Source of the DNA: Pseudomonadota bacterium
GTDB lineage: Bacteria; Pseudomonadota; Alphaproteobacteria; Micropepsales; Micropepsaceae
Direction of reading: 5' to 3'
Assembly: GCA_021804785.1 (NCBI GenBank)
Contig: JAJZGY010000012.1
Span: forward strand, 1-48,565
DNA: 48,565 nucleotides
Under the pieces are notes generated by a model that was given only the letters and a program-made list of their open reading frames with translations, did not search any database and had not been told where the DNA came from. How positions within the stretch are numbered: position 1 is the stretch's first letter; the number at the start of each line of letters is the position of its first letter. The position numbers and the translations under genes are program-made. Below are positions 1-8,918 of the stretch, one piece after another.

Positions 1-166
1 GTGCCACAGCCACACCCCACATCCAGCACCCGCTCGCCCGCTGCCGGTGCAGCAAAGCTGAGGACCTGAGGAGTGATCTCGGCCATAGCCGCATCGAGCT
101 GCGGCTGAAAGCTCGCCCAGCGCTCACCCGCGATCCCGTTCCAGTATTCGATCTGCTGTGCGTTAT

Positions 167-170
<4 letters not shown>
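1..170 (-). CDS. Class I SAM-dependent methyltransferase (N-terminal 56 codons only)
   Basis: Only the first 56 codons lie in the window; the gene runs off the left edge. The frame reads from a GTG at 170 and opens with a [10 protein letters not shown] segment, then reaches VLDVGCGCG at residues 48-56. This is motif I, the SAM-binding glycine loop of class I methyltransferases of the type-11 sort. The substrate cannot be told from this part. The GTG start shares four bases (GTGA) with the argG stop codon, so the two genes are probably one transcript with coupled translation. The family is seen directly from the motif; the operon link is inferred from the overlap. Confidence 0.8.
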
Positions 171-1393
<1,223 letters not shown>

Positions 1394-1419
1394 ACACAGT
1401 CTCCATAACCAGGCGGGCG

Positions 1420-1447
1420 ACTATAGCCCGCGACAAACCGATGTCAT
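1420..1447 (-). promoter_or_regulatory. Predicted sigma70 promoter of argG
   Basis: On the minus strand, ATGACA (1447-1442, five of six to TTGACA) is followed after 16 bases by TATAGT (1425-1420, five of six to TATAAT). This would start transcription about 20 bases before the argG ATG. The -10 box sits in the loop of a perfect inverted repeat, GCGGGC (1413-1418) and GCCCGC (1426-1431). Predicted by eye only. Confidence 0.5.
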
Positions 1448-1550
1448 ACTACGAGCTCCCGAAATCGCCCCCCATGCCTTGACAGGCAGGCGGAACATCC
1501 TGACCTGATGCTGAGCGCCGAAAAGATAACTCCGACGATTCGCCAGCCAT

Positions 1551-2669
1551 TCACAAATCCAAGGGGGCCAGCTTCAGCTCCGCCTGGCGGGCGCGATCCT
1601 TGACCTTCAACTTCAGGCTCTCGCTCTTGAGCTGACCGCATGCTGCCATGATGTCACGACCACGAGGCGTGCGCACAGGACTTGCGTAGCCCGCGCGATT
1701 AACGATCTCGGCAAAGCGTTCAATCTGCTCCCAGTCCGAACAGGCGTAAGGCGAGTTGGGCCAGGGATTGAAGGGAATGAGGTTGATTTTGGCGGGCATG
1801 CCCTTGATCAGGGCCACCAGTTCGCGCGCCTCCGCAAGGCTGTCATTGACCCCCTTCAACATGACATACTCGAAGGTAATGCGCCGTGCATTGGATAGTC
1901 CGGGATAGGTACGGCAGGCGTCGAGCAGCTCGGCAATCTTGTATTTGCGATTCAAGGGTACGATCTCATCGCGAATATCATCGCGGACAGCGTGCAGGGA
2001 GATAGCAAGCGCACAGCCGATTTCGGCGCCCGCGCGCGCAATCATCGGCACGACCCCCGCAGTGGAGAGGGTGATGCGGCGCCTGGAGAGGGCCAGACCG
2101 TCGCCATCTTGGGCAATCAGAAGTGCCTGTTTAACATTCTCGAAATTATAGAGCGGCTCACCCATGCCCATCATGACGATGTTGGTGATGCGACGGTTCG
2201 GGCCGGTGGATGGCCAGTCACCGAGCCGGTCCCGCGCGACCATGATCTGCCCGACGATTTCGGCCGGTGTCAGATTGCGCACCAGGGCCTGGGTACCAGT
2301 ATGGCAAAAGCGGCAGTTTAGGGTGCAGCCGACCTGCGAAGACACGCACAGCGTGCCGCGATCGGCATCCGGTATGAATACGGTTTCAAATTCCTCTCCG
2401 CCGGCGCGCAACAGCCATTTGCACGTCCCGTCCTCAGAGACCTGCTCGCTGACGATCTTCGGCCGGGCCAGACTGAAATGCGTGGCCATGTCCGCCCGGA
2501 AGTCCTTGGCCAAATTGGACATGGCCGAAAAGTCAACGGCGCCGTGGACGTAGATCCAGTTCCACAGCTGACGGGTCCGCATGGGGAGCTGCTTCACACC
2601 GGTTCCGGTGCCGAGCAACGCCTGTTTGAGCCCGTCCGGGGCGAGGCCGATGAGATTGGTCGTGGTCAT
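1551..2669 (-). CDS. rlmN: Dual-specificity 23S rRNA/tRNA (adenine-C2) methyltransferase RlmN
   Basis: Radical-SAM enzyme that methylates C2 of A2503 in 23S rRNA and A37 of some tRNAs. The product is 372 residues from the ATG at 2669. It carries the cluster-binding cysteines in the [11 protein letters not shown] segment (CxxxCxxC), the GMGEPL motif, and a C-terminal AACGQL whose cysteine is the one methylated during catalysis. The frame stays open for 21 codons upstream, but that extension has no family counterpart. A -10-like TATATA ends six bases before the chosen ATG, so the message may be leaderless; I see no Shine-Dalgarno site. It is the next gene upstream of argG on the same strand, but argG has its own promoter. 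Confidence 0.95.
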   Translation of the reverse strand: MTTTNLIGLAPDGLKQALLGTGTGVKQLPMRTRQLWNWIYVHGAVDFSAMSNLAKDFRADMATHFSLARPKIVSEQVSEDGTCKWLLRAGGEEFETVFIPDADRGTLCVSSQVGCTLNCRFCHTGTQALVRNLTPAEIVGQIMVARDRLGDWPSTGPNRRITNIVMMGMGEPLYNFENVKQALLIAQDGDGLALSRRRITLSTAGVVPMIARAGAEIGCALAISLHAVRDDIRDEIVPLNRKYKIAELLDACRTYPGLSNARRITFEYVMLKGVNDSLAEARELVALIKGMPAKINLIPFNPWPNSPYACSDWEQIERFAEIVNRAGYASPVRTPRGRDIMAACGQLKSESLKLKVKDRARQAELKLAPLDL

Positions 2670-2675
2670 GGGCGC

Positions 2676-2704
2676 TATATAGTGGACAGAGGGCCCGCTG
2701 TCGC
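2676..2704 (-). promoter_or_regulatory. Predicted promoter of rlmN giving a leaderless message
   Basis: On the minus strand, GCGACA (2704-2699, four of six to TTGACA) is followed after 17 bases by TATATA (2681-2676). Only six bases (GCGCCC) then separate the -10 box from the ATG at 2669, which places the expected start of transcription on or next to the A of the start codon. The same spacing is seen at the asparaginase gene. Confidence 0.4.
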
Positions 2705-2751
2705 GCCCCAAGCGAAGGGCGCCTGATACCACTGATGCGCGGCCCCCTACC

Positions 2752-3291
2752 CTACATGTGGCAGGCCCGATCGATCCTGTCGAGCGCCGCCGAAACCCCC
2801 GCGAGGGAATAGGTGTCAGTGGTCGTCGTCCCGCGTTCCGAAATTCCCTCGACGGTCATTTGAGAACCACGGCGCATGGCTGCCACCAGGCGCTTTTCGT
2901 CTGCCTTGACCTCGACCCAGGCCGCGCCGCTGCCGCCATCATTGCGGGTGAAGAAGCTGTAGCTTTGTGGGCCCACTTTGACCGTTACCGTGGCGCCATG
3001 CTTGTAGGGATAGCCGGGCACCACCTCGGTCTCCGCCTTGGCCTTTCGCTGCGGCCAGTCGCTCACGAGGAAATAGGGCTTGCCCCGATCGCCCAGGGTG
3101 GGTTCCTCCCGGACCGGCCGGGAGAGGGCATAACAGGTTTTGCCACTGCCCGTTCCCGTCTCATAGGCGGACCAGTTCTGATACACACCAAGCGGGGTTG
3201 GGGCAGCGGAGGCGGGAGCGAGCGGGACAAGGCTCAAGGCTACGGCAGCGCCGAGGGCCAGATACTCAAAGCGGGTACGAATGCCGAACAT
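2752..3291 (-). CDS. Invasion-associated locus B (IalB)-like secreted protein
   Basis: About 179 residues with a Sec signal peptide (hydrophobic stretch around residues 11-27 ending in an APASAA cleavage region), so periplasmic or outer-membrane associated. The mature part has the family pattern: a WSAYETG strand, a KTCYALSRP strand and a C-terminal helix ending in a cysteine (DRIDRACHM). IalB was named in Bartonella for erythrocyte entry, but homologues are common in non-pathogenic Alphaproteobacteria and their role is unclear. An upstream ATG at 3303 directly abuts AGGAGG and so cannot use it. The ATG at 3291 sits 12 bases after the same site and was preferred. A 15-base palindrome lies at 3334-3348. 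Confidence 0.75.
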   Translation of the reverse strand: MFGIRTRFEYLALGAAVALSLVPLAPASAAPTPLGVYQNWSAYETGTGSGKTCYALSRPVREEPTLGDRGKPYFLVSDWPQRKAKAETEVVPGYPYKHGATVTVKVGPQSYSFFTRNDGGSGAAWVEVKADEKRLVAAMRRGSQMTVEGISERGTTTTDTYSLAGVSAALDRIDRACHM

Positions 3292-3333
3292 CTCAGGGAT
3301 CATCCTCCTGGGCCAAGGCCCCGTGAAGCCCTA

Positions 3334-3348
3334 AAATTGCAGCAATTT
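3334..3348. promoter_or_regulatory. 15-base palindrome upstream of the IalB-like gene
   Basis: AAATTGC-A-GCAATTT is a perfect inverted repeat with seven-base arms and a one-base centre. It lies about 43 bases before the start at 3291 in an AT-rich patch of otherwise GC-rich DNA. The form fits a dimeric repressor operator. No T-run follows on either strand, so a terminator is unlikely. Confidence 0.4.
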
Positions 3349-3470
3349 CAGGACGGTTTGGCGTGATGAGCGGGCGGAGAATAATGACCAGCCGACAAAA
3401 GTCCATGCAAAGCGCGGAAATTTTATCAGTAAGTTGTTGAGCAATCGCAACGCGTGCGCATCCCCGACGG

Positions 3471-4082
3471 TCAGGACGTACGCAGCTGACGGTTGATTTC
3501 CTCCTCCACCTGGCCCAGGCGCTCCTTGCCGAAGAAGAGCTCATTTCCCACCATCAAGCTCGGACTGCCAAACATCCCGAGCTGGGCTGCCGCTTCGGTG
3601 TTGCGCTGCAATTGCGCCTTCACCTCGCTCCCGCTGATTGCCGTCAGGATCGCATCGGCTGGGAGTCGGGCAGTCTTGAGCGTTGCTGAGAAGATTTCCG
3701 GATCGGCCATATTGCGCGGCTCCTGCCACATGGCGATGAATATGGACCGGATGTAATCCTCGCCGCATCCCAGCTGCTGTGCTGCGATCGCACCACGCAT
3801 CAGGTTGAGCGTGTTGACCGGAAAGTACGGATTCATCTGGAACGCAATACCATGGCGCAGGCAAAAGCGATTGAACTCCAGCTGCTCATAGGCAAGTTTG
3901 CCCTTGATGTGGGCAAAGGCGGTCCCGGGCGCCTGATTACCGGTCAACTTGAAGAGACCACCAAGCAGAACGGGCACATAGGTCACCCCAACTCCGGTGC
4001 GGGCCTCAAGTGCAGGCAGGACACAATGCACGAGATAGGCATTGGGACTGCCAAAATCGTAGTAGAACGCGACATCCACCAT
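3471..4082 (-). CDS. 2-Hydroxychromene-2-carboxylate isomerase-like protein (DsbA-fold, kappa GST class)
   Basis: The 203-residue protein has the HCCA isomerase layout: a thioredoxin-type first strand with DFGSPNAYL (Ser12 at the active-site position), an inserted helical domain, and a C-terminal MFGSPSLMVGNELFFGKERL segment typical of the family. Known members isomerise 2-hydroxychromene-2-carboxylate with glutathione in naphthalene breakdown, or act as kappa-class glutathione transferases. No naphthalene genes are nearby, so the true substrate is unknown. Its ATG shares one base with the stop of the upstream SDR (TAATG), so the two are translationally coupled and probably act on the same pathway. 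Confidence 0.85.
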   Translation of the reverse strand: MVDVAFYYDFGSPNAYLVHCVLPALEARTGVGVTYVPVLLGGLFKLTGNQAPGTAFAHIKGKLAYEQLEFNRFCLRHGIAFQMNPYFPVNTLNLMRGAIAAQQLGCGEDYIRSIFIAMWQEPRNMADPEIFSATLKTARLPADAILTAISGSEVKAQLQRNTEAAAQLGMFGSPSLMVGNELFFGKERLGQVEEEINRQLRTS

Positions 4083-4819
4083 TACCAGGGTTCCATATAA
4101 GGCCGCAGATCAAGTTCGAAGGTCCAAGCATCGCGCGGCTGGGTATGAAGCTGCCAGTAGACCTCTGCCACCCTTTGCGGCCGCATCAATTGATCAGGTT
4201 GCAGTCCAGCCAGGGCCGCGTCGCCTCCGGTCGCGCGGATACGTTCGCGCACAAAAGCGGTATCGACTCCGGCATCGATCACCAGATGGGCGACATGGAT
4301 GCCCTCAGGACCGAGCTCACGGGCCATGGCCTGGGCCACACCACGCAGGCCAAATTTGGCTGCGGCAAAGGCCGCGTAGCCGCTGCTGCCACGCAGCGAA
4401 GCGGTAGCACCGGTAAAGAAAATCGATCCTTGGCCACGTGGACGCATCCATTTGGCCGCCTCCCGCCCACACAGAAAGCCGGCATAGCAGCCCATTTCCC
4501 AAACCTTGCGGAACACCCGTTCGCTGGTTTGTGCAAGCGGCAAGCGCACATTGCCGCCAACATTAAAAATGCAGGCGGCAATCGGCGCCGCGTCTTCCGC
4601 AGCAGCCAGGAAGGCGCAAACATCATCTTCCTTGCGTGCGTCAAGAGCCGCGGCCTCGCAACGCCCACCCTCTTCTCTGATGGCGTCCCTCAGCGGCGCC
4701 AGCTTGGACACATCACGCCGCCCGGCAAAAACGACATAACCTTCACGCGCGAAGCGGCGGCAGATCGCAGCACCGATGTAATCGCCGGCTCCAATCACCG
4801 CCACAGATGCGTCAGGCAT
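4082..4819 (-). CDS. Atypical short-chain dehydrogenase/reductase lacking the catalytic tyrosine
   Basis: A 245-residue Rossmann protein. The nucleotide-binding loop is GAGDYIG (residues 10-16), followed by AGRRD, which suggests NADP preference. The NAG-type motif is NVGGNV. In the active-site segment the YxxxK slot reads F151-A-A-A-K155, so the classical catalytic tyrosine is phenylalanine; the nearby Y148 is out of register. Other SDRs with a SLRG...AAF..AKF segment share this, so it looks like a subfamily trait and not an error. The start at 4819 is supported by AGGAGA six bases upstream and a promoter; the frame remains open to 4975 without support. The stop overlaps the ATG of the HCCA-isomerase-like gene. 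Confidence 0.85.
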   Translation of the reverse strand: MPDASVAVIGAGDYIGAAICRRFAREGYVVFAGRRDVSKLAPLRDAIREEGGRCEAAALDARKEDDVCAFLAAAEDAAPIAACIFNVGGNVRLPLAQTSERVFRKVWEMGCYAGFLCGREAAKWMRPRGQGSIFFTGATASLRGSSGYAAFAAAKFGLRGVAQAMARELGPEGIHVAHLVIDAGVDTAFVRERIRATGGDAALAGLQPDQLMRPQRVAEVYWQLHTQPRDAWTFELDLRPYMEPW

Positions 4820-4845
4820 ACCCTGTCTCCTGCCAGCCCTTATGG

Positions 4846-4875
4846 GTTCTAGGTTTGGGCAGTGACTGAAGTCAA
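4846..4875 (-). promoter_or_regulatory. Predicted sigma70 promoter of the SDR/HCCA-isomerase-like pair
   Basis: On the minus strand, TTGACT (4875-4870, five of six) is followed after 18 bases by TAGAAC (4851-4846, four of six). Initiation would fall about 20 bases before the ATG at 4819, and the Shine-Dalgarno AGGAGA (4831-4826) lies in between. Site and start support each other. Confidence 0.5.
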
Positions 4876-5004
4876 TCTCCGTCGTCCGCAAGCCCCCCCT
4901 CTGCAGCCAATCAGGAGCCCGGTCAAAACCGACAGCGGCCTGCCGCAAACGCCGAACCTGCTCCAACAACCCCACCCTCTGCCCGCAGTGTTCAGCCCAG
5001 GGGA

Positions 5005-5814
5005 TTATTCACGAAGACCATAGCCGCGGGCATAAAGTCGCCAAACTGTGAAAAAGAGTACGGCAGCGAGCACGATGGTGACCAAAGCGCCAAGCCCCGA
5101 CGGCGCTTCGGTGAAGCCGATCATCGACTGGCGCAGGCCGTTTATGAAATAGAAGAACGGATTGGCCCAGGCCATCCAGCGCAGCCATGGCGGCAACATC
5201 GAAACCGTGTTGAAGACCCCGCCAATGAACGAAAGCGGGGTGATGAAGAAGATATTCAGGATCGTCAGCTGCTCAAAATTTTCCGCCCACAACCCGACGA
5301 TCTGGCCGGCCAGGCCGAACACGATGGACACCATTATGATCCAGAACACGAAGGCGCCAAAGTCCGAGATCCGCGTGGCCCCAAAGATCAACGCAAACAA
5401 CAGGATTCCGACCGCGGTGATCAGCGCGCGGGCGATCACCACGGCAATGACGCCTGCAATCATCTCGGCATAGGTCAGAGGTGCGACCAGTGTTTCTTCC
5501 ACATAGCGCATGAAGCGCGCGAAATACACCTGACTCGATGATTGCAGGAAAGAGGCATTGACGACATTCAGCATCACGATGCCGGGAAGAACGAACTCGA
5601 TGTAGCGATGACCGGCAATCAGCGCGATGCGACTGCCGACAACGTATCCAAAGATGAAAATGAAGAGGAGCGCGGAAATCCAGGGCGCGACAAACGCCTG
5701 GATCGGCACGCGCATGAGCCGCTTGGCCTCGCGGCGAATGATGGTGAAAAGACCGATCCAGTTGACGCCATTGAAAGGCGGCATGGACTCCGGCTTCACA
5801 GCTTCCATGTTCAC
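5005..5814 (-). CDS. ABC-2 type transporter permease (YadH/DrrB type)
   Basis: A 269-residue inner-membrane protein with about six hydrophobic segments. It has the ABC-2 signature region FIGGVFNTVSMLPPWLR followed by NPFFYFINGLRQSMIG, characteristic of the YadH/NodJ/DrrB exporters. It would form the channel for the ATPase encoded directly upstream. The start is GTG at 5814 and overlaps the ATPase stop by four bases (GTGA); an ATG two codons later is an alternative. The exported substrate cannot be deduced; relatives move drugs, lipids or polysaccharide. It probably works with the 5811-6566 product as a dimer of dimers. Confidence 0.9.
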   Translation of the reverse strand: MNMEAVKPESMPPFNGVNWIGLFTIIRREAKRLMRVPIQAFVAPWISALLFIFIFGYVVGSRIALIAGHRYIEFVLPGIVMLNVVNASFLQSSSQVYFARFMRYVEETLVAPLTYAEMIAGVIAVVIARALITAVGILLFALIFGATRISDFGAFVFWIIMVSIVFGLAGQIVGLWAENFEQLTILNIFFITPLSFIGGVFNTVSMLPPWLRWMAWANPFFYFINGLRQSMIGFTEAPSGLGALVTIVLAAVLFFTVWRLYARGYGLRE

Positions 5815-6566
5815 GCTCCCGCCGCCGCAGCCAGGTGATCAGGCTTGGCTCCGGTCGCCTTCAGATAGGCTTCCTCAACCCCGCCGGCTTCACCAATGAA
5901 GTCACGCTTGGGCGCATTACGGACAATCCGGCCATGATTGACGATCGCGATCGTGCGGCACAGCCGTTCGATCTCCTCCAGATAATGGGAGGTGAGTACG
6001 ATGGTCTTGCCCTCGGCATTCAGCTCCTGCAGATACCGCCAAAGATCGAGACGCAGCTCGACATCGACCCCGGCAGTGGGTTCATCGAGGATGAGAAGCT
6101 TGGGATCGTGCATCAAAGCGCGCGCGAGAACGGCCCGGCGCTTCAGTCCACCCGAAAGTTGACGAAAGCGCTTTTTGGCATGCTGGCTGAGATCGAATTT
6201 TTCGATGAGGAGTTCGGCTCGGACCTTGCGCTGATGGGCATTGAGCCCAAAATATCCGCCGACAAAGTCGAGGATCTGGCTGACGGTGGCAAATTCATCG
6301 ACATTGAATTCCTGGGGGCTGAGCCCAACCAGACGGCGTGCGGCGCGATAATCCTTCACCGCGTCAACACCAAAAATCTTGATCGTTCCCGAGCTCGGGG
6401 TCGCAATGCCACAGATACAGTGGATTGTTGTCGACTTACCCGCCCCATTTGGCCCCAGAAAGCCAAAGAAGTCCCCTGGCGCAATGTCCAATGACAGGTC
6501 GTCGACGGCGACCGTGCCACCGCGATAGATCTTTCGTAGATGCGAAACTTCGAGTGCCGGATCCAT
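5811..6566 (-). CDS. ABC transporter ATP-binding protein (YadG/CcmA type)
   Basis: A 251-residue nucleotide-binding subunit. Walker A is GPNGAGKST (about residues 38-46), the signature is LSGGLKRRAVLARAL, Walker B is LLILDEPTAGVD, and the H-loop is TSHYLEE. The short C-terminal extension and the sequence class match the ATPases of ABC-2 exporters. It drives the permease whose gene overlaps its stop codon. A -10-like TATAGT (6598-6593) lies about 27 bases upstream of the ATG, but I could not find a convincing -35 box. The pair is likely a two-gene operon. Confidence 0.93.
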   Translation of the reverse strand: MDPALEVSHLRKIYRGGTVAVDDLSLDIAPGDFFGFLGPNGAGKSTTIHCICGIATPSSGTIKIFGVDAVKDYRAARRLVGLSPQEFNVDEFATVSQILDFVGGYFGLNAHQRKVRAELLIEKFDLSQHAKKRFRQLSGGLKRRAVLARALMHDPKLLILDEPTAGVDVELRLDLWRYLQELNAEGKTIVLTSHYLEEIERLCRTIAIVNHGRIVRNAPKRDFIGEAGGVEEAYLKATGAKPDHLAAAAGA

Positions 6567-6673
6567 GCTGATTCTTTGTTCTAACCGCGGGCACTATACA
6601 GATGCGCGGGGTAACGAAAAGCGCTCTGCCACACCTCCTTTATGCATCCCTTGCATAGCGCCCCTGCGCGCGC

Positions 6674-7216
6674 CTATCTCCCCTGCGCGCGGGCGATGCG
6701 CGCCAGCGGACGGCCCCATTCATGGGCTGGCGGCAGCAGGTCTGGTGTTCCACCAACCTTCACCGGGCGCTGGTAGCGTCCCGAGCTCATCAGCCGGTCG
6801 TAAAGCACGATGCCGCCCGCCATGCCCACATTGATCGAAAAGCGGGTCGGAATTTTCACAACAAAGTCGCAGGCTTCCAGCAAGGGGCCTGACAAGGACA
6901 GGCGTTCGGAGCCAAAAACATAGGCGGCCCGCGCCGGGTGACGAAACCGTGGCAGATCGATGGCCTCGTCGGTGATCTCCACCCCGACAAGGGTGCAGCC
7001 CACAGGCAAAAACAGATCCGCCGCGCTGGCGTAGCGGTAGACCGGCATCTGCCCGGCAGCATGGGATGTATCGGAACTTTCCACCTCCCGCATGCGCAGC
7101 TGGGCGTTGATAGTGAAAAAGAAACTCGCCCCGAAGGCATGGGCAATGCGCTGCAGATTGCCCACATTCATGGCCTTGGAGACCCCATCAATACCAACGC
7201 CAAAATATCCGCGCAT
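6674..7216 (-). CDS. TrmH/SpoU-family RNA 2'-O-methyltransferase
   Basis: A 180-residue SPOUT methyltransferase. It opens with MRGYFGVGIDGVSKAMNVGNL, close to the N30/GN motif of the class. It has YVFGSERLSLS as the second motif and KIPTRFSINVGMAGGIVLYDR as the knot-forming third motif that binds SAM. These proteins methylate ribose hydroxyls of tRNA or rRNA; the target base cannot be told here. The open frame reaches 7294, but homologues begin at the MRGYFG methionine, hence the start at 7216. It is divergently placed from the asparaginase gene. Confidence 0.87.
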   Translation of the reverse strand: MRGYFGVGIDGVSKAMNVGNLQRIAHAFGASFFFTINAQLRMREVESSDTSHAAGQMPVYRYASAADLFLPVGCTLVGVEITDEAIDLPRFRHPARAAYVFGSERLSLSGPLLEACDFVVKIPTRFSINVGMAGGIVLYDRLMSSGRYQRPVKVGGTPDLLPPAHEWGRPLARIARAQGR

Positions 7217-7323
7217 GCCGGGCTCATCCTGTTCCAGCGGCGGGGGTGGCGCCCGCCAACGCCCGGGCAAAGCGTCGCTGCCAGACCGGCGCAAACGCTA
7301 TCGCGTTTCCACCCGATGACAAG

Positions 7324-7329
7324 TATAGA
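7324..7329 (+). promoter_or_regulatory. -10 box abutting the asparaginase start
   Basis: TATAGA is followed by ACGCCC and then the ATG at 7336. The six-base gap equals that at rlmN (TATATA, GCGCCC, ATG). No Shine-Dalgarno site is visible, so a leaderless transcript is possible. The -35 region at the right distance (7301-7306) is a poor match, which lowers confidence. Confidence 0.35.
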
Positions 7330-7335
7330 ACGCCC

Positions 7336-8358
7336 ATGGGTACCGCCAATCCCGTTCTGATCGAGATTACCCGCGGCCAGCTTGTTGAAAGCAGTCACCG
7401 CGGAGCGATTGCCATCGCAGATGCCAGCGGCACGATCATGCTGGCGGTGGGCAATGTTGATCACCCCGTTTATCCCAGGTCCTCGCTCAAGCCGCTGCAG
7501 GCGCTTCCGCTGCTCGAATCAGGCGCTGCTGCTGCCTTCGGCCTCAGCGATGAGGACGTGGCTCTGGCCTGCGCCTCCCATTCCGGAGAGCCTATGCACA
7601 CGCAGCGGGTGGGCGCCTGGCTTGCTCGTCTGGGACTTTCCGTTGCCGATCTTGCCTGTGGACCACATCCGGTGCGCGACGAGCCGACACGCACAGCGAT
7701 GCTCTGCGCCCACGAAGACCCTACGGCCATCCATAATAATTGCTCCGGCAAGCACACCGGCTTTTTAACTCTGGCAAAGCATCTGGGTGCCCCTACGGCG
7801 GGCTATGTGGCTTTAGAGCATCCGGTGCAGCGCGCCGTGCATGCGGTGATTGCCGAATTGGGAGGGCTCGACGGCTCCCTGCCGTGGGGCGTCGATGGCT
7901 GCGCGGCACCCAATTTTGCCCTGCCACTTACTGCCTTCGCGCGCGCCCTTGCCTGCTTTACCGCCCCCACTCGTCAGAGCCCGGCGCGAGGGGCAGCGAT
8001 GCTGCGCATCCTCAAAGCGATGATGACCTATCCCGAACTCGTCTCCGGTACCGGAAGAGCCTGCGCAATCCTGATGCGTGCAGCAGCGGGACGCGCCGCT
8101 GTCAAAACTGGTGCCGAAGGCGTCTTTGCCGCGATCATTCCCCACAAACAGCTGGCAGTCGCCCTCAAGATCGATGACGGGGCCACCCGCGCCTCGGAAT
8201 CCACCATGGCCTATCTGCTCGAGCGCCTTGGCCTGCTTACTGCGGATGCGGCTGCACTGCGTCTTGCCCGCACCCCAATCCTGAATACCAGGGACATGGT
8301 GGTAGGTGAGTGCCGGGCAGCGCCGCTACTGGCCAGCCTTGACCTTGCGCGCCTGTGA
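7336..8358 (+). CDS. Zinc-type L-asparaginase (Rhizobium etli ReAII/ReAV family)
   Basis: Hydrolyses L-asparagine to aspartate and ammonia. The 340-residue protein belongs to the asparaginase II family of R. etli (PF06089), unrelated to the E. coli enzymes. The SxxK pair is S49-S50-L51-K52. A CASHSGE segment follows, and the metal ligands reported for the Rhizobium enzyme align with C136 and K139 (NNCSGKH) and C189 (GVDGCAAP). The protein has no signal peptide, so it is cytoplasmic. The start at 7336 matches family length; a longer frame to 7246 would overlap the divergent promoter region. Confidence 0.92.
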   Translation: MGTANPVLIEITRGQLVESSHRGAIAIADASGTIMLAVGNVDHPVYPRSSLKPLQALPLLESGAAAAFGLSDEDVALACASHSGEPMHTQRVGAWLARLGLSVADLACGPHPVRDEPTRTAMLCAHEDPTAIHNNCSGKHTGFLTLAKHLGAPTAGYVALEHPVQRAVHAVIAELGGLDGSLPWGVDGCAAPNFALPLTAFARALACFTAPTRQSPARGAAMLRILKAMMTYPELVSGTGRACAILMRAAAGRAAVKTGAEGVFAAIIPHKQLAVALKIDDGATRASESTMAYLLERLGLLTADAAALRLARTPILNTRDMVVGECRAAPLLASLDLARL

Positions 8359-8378
8359 CCAACACACAAACGCTGTTT

Positions 8379-8395
8379 ACGCCAATTAATGGCGT
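8379..8395. terminator. Hairpin between convergent genes, possible bidirectional terminator
   Basis: ACGCCA-ATTAA-TGGCGT, a six-base perfect stem, lies 20 bases after the asparaginase stop and spans the stop codon of the convergent DUF6491-like gene. There is no clear T-run on either strand, so intrinsic termination would be weak. Confidence 0.35.
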
Positions 8396-8769
8396 TGCTC
8401 GCCCAACGCCGCCACGCTGCGAATATAGCAGTGCTGAACCATGCCGTTATCGCGGTAGCTGATCACATCGCCGGTATTGAGACAGCTGAGCGCGGTGCCG
8501 TCGGGTGAGCGCAGCGCGATCGCCTGGGCAAAGCTGAAATTGGGACAGTACCCCATGAAATGGACCTGAAACTTGCGCTGCATGTCGCTCTCAAGCACCA
8601 GGGTGCGGTTGGCTCGGTGGAAGTTCCAGCTGTAAACCCGGCCGATCTCAAGGCAGCGCGCCTCCCTGTGCGTGAGAGGGGCATCGTGCGGGGCCCGCGC
8701 TGCCGCGTCCCCTGCCAGGGCGAGTGCCAGGCCGCCAGCTAGAAGTGTCAAAACGAGGTTGAACTTCAT
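8386..8769 (-). CDS. Small secreted protein, DUF6491-like
   Basis: A 127-residue protein with a signal peptide (MKFNLVLTLLAGGLALALAGDAAA). The mature part has four cysteines. One is in the REARCLEIGRVYSW opening, one in the FMGYCPNF strand, one in ALSCLNTGDVI and one in VQHCYIRSV. This spacing and the pattern of an RNA/ligand-like beta domain resemble the uncharacterised DUF6491 proteins of Proteobacteria. Function is unknown. The start at 8769 is supported by AAAGGAA about nine bases upstream. It is transcribed divergently from the quinone oxidoreductase gene and converges on the asparaginase gene. The family assignment is from memory of the pattern and is tentative. Confidence 0.65.
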   Translation of the reverse strand: MKFNLVLTLLAGGLALALAGDAAARAPHDAPLTHREARCLEIGRVYSWNFHRANRTLVLESDMQRKFQVHFMGYCPNFSFAQAIALRSPDGTALSCLNTGDVISYRDNGMVQHCYIRSVAALGEQRH

Positions 8770-8918
8770 CTCATCGGTTCCTTTCACGCGGTGAGCCTGC
8801 CCTCCACGATCGATAATTCCTTTGCGCCATCTTCGTTCACTTGCGAGGCAGCAATTGCCACCTGCCGGCACACTCCCCTAAGCTGACAAGCTATGGCATT
8901 GCTCACGCGGAGAGGTTC

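Noticed and set aside
3471-4082. Reading the HCCA-isomerase-like gene as part of a naphthalene pathway
   Set aside because: No ring-hydroxylating dioxygenase or aldolase is adjacent; the Rieske gene lies 35 kb away.
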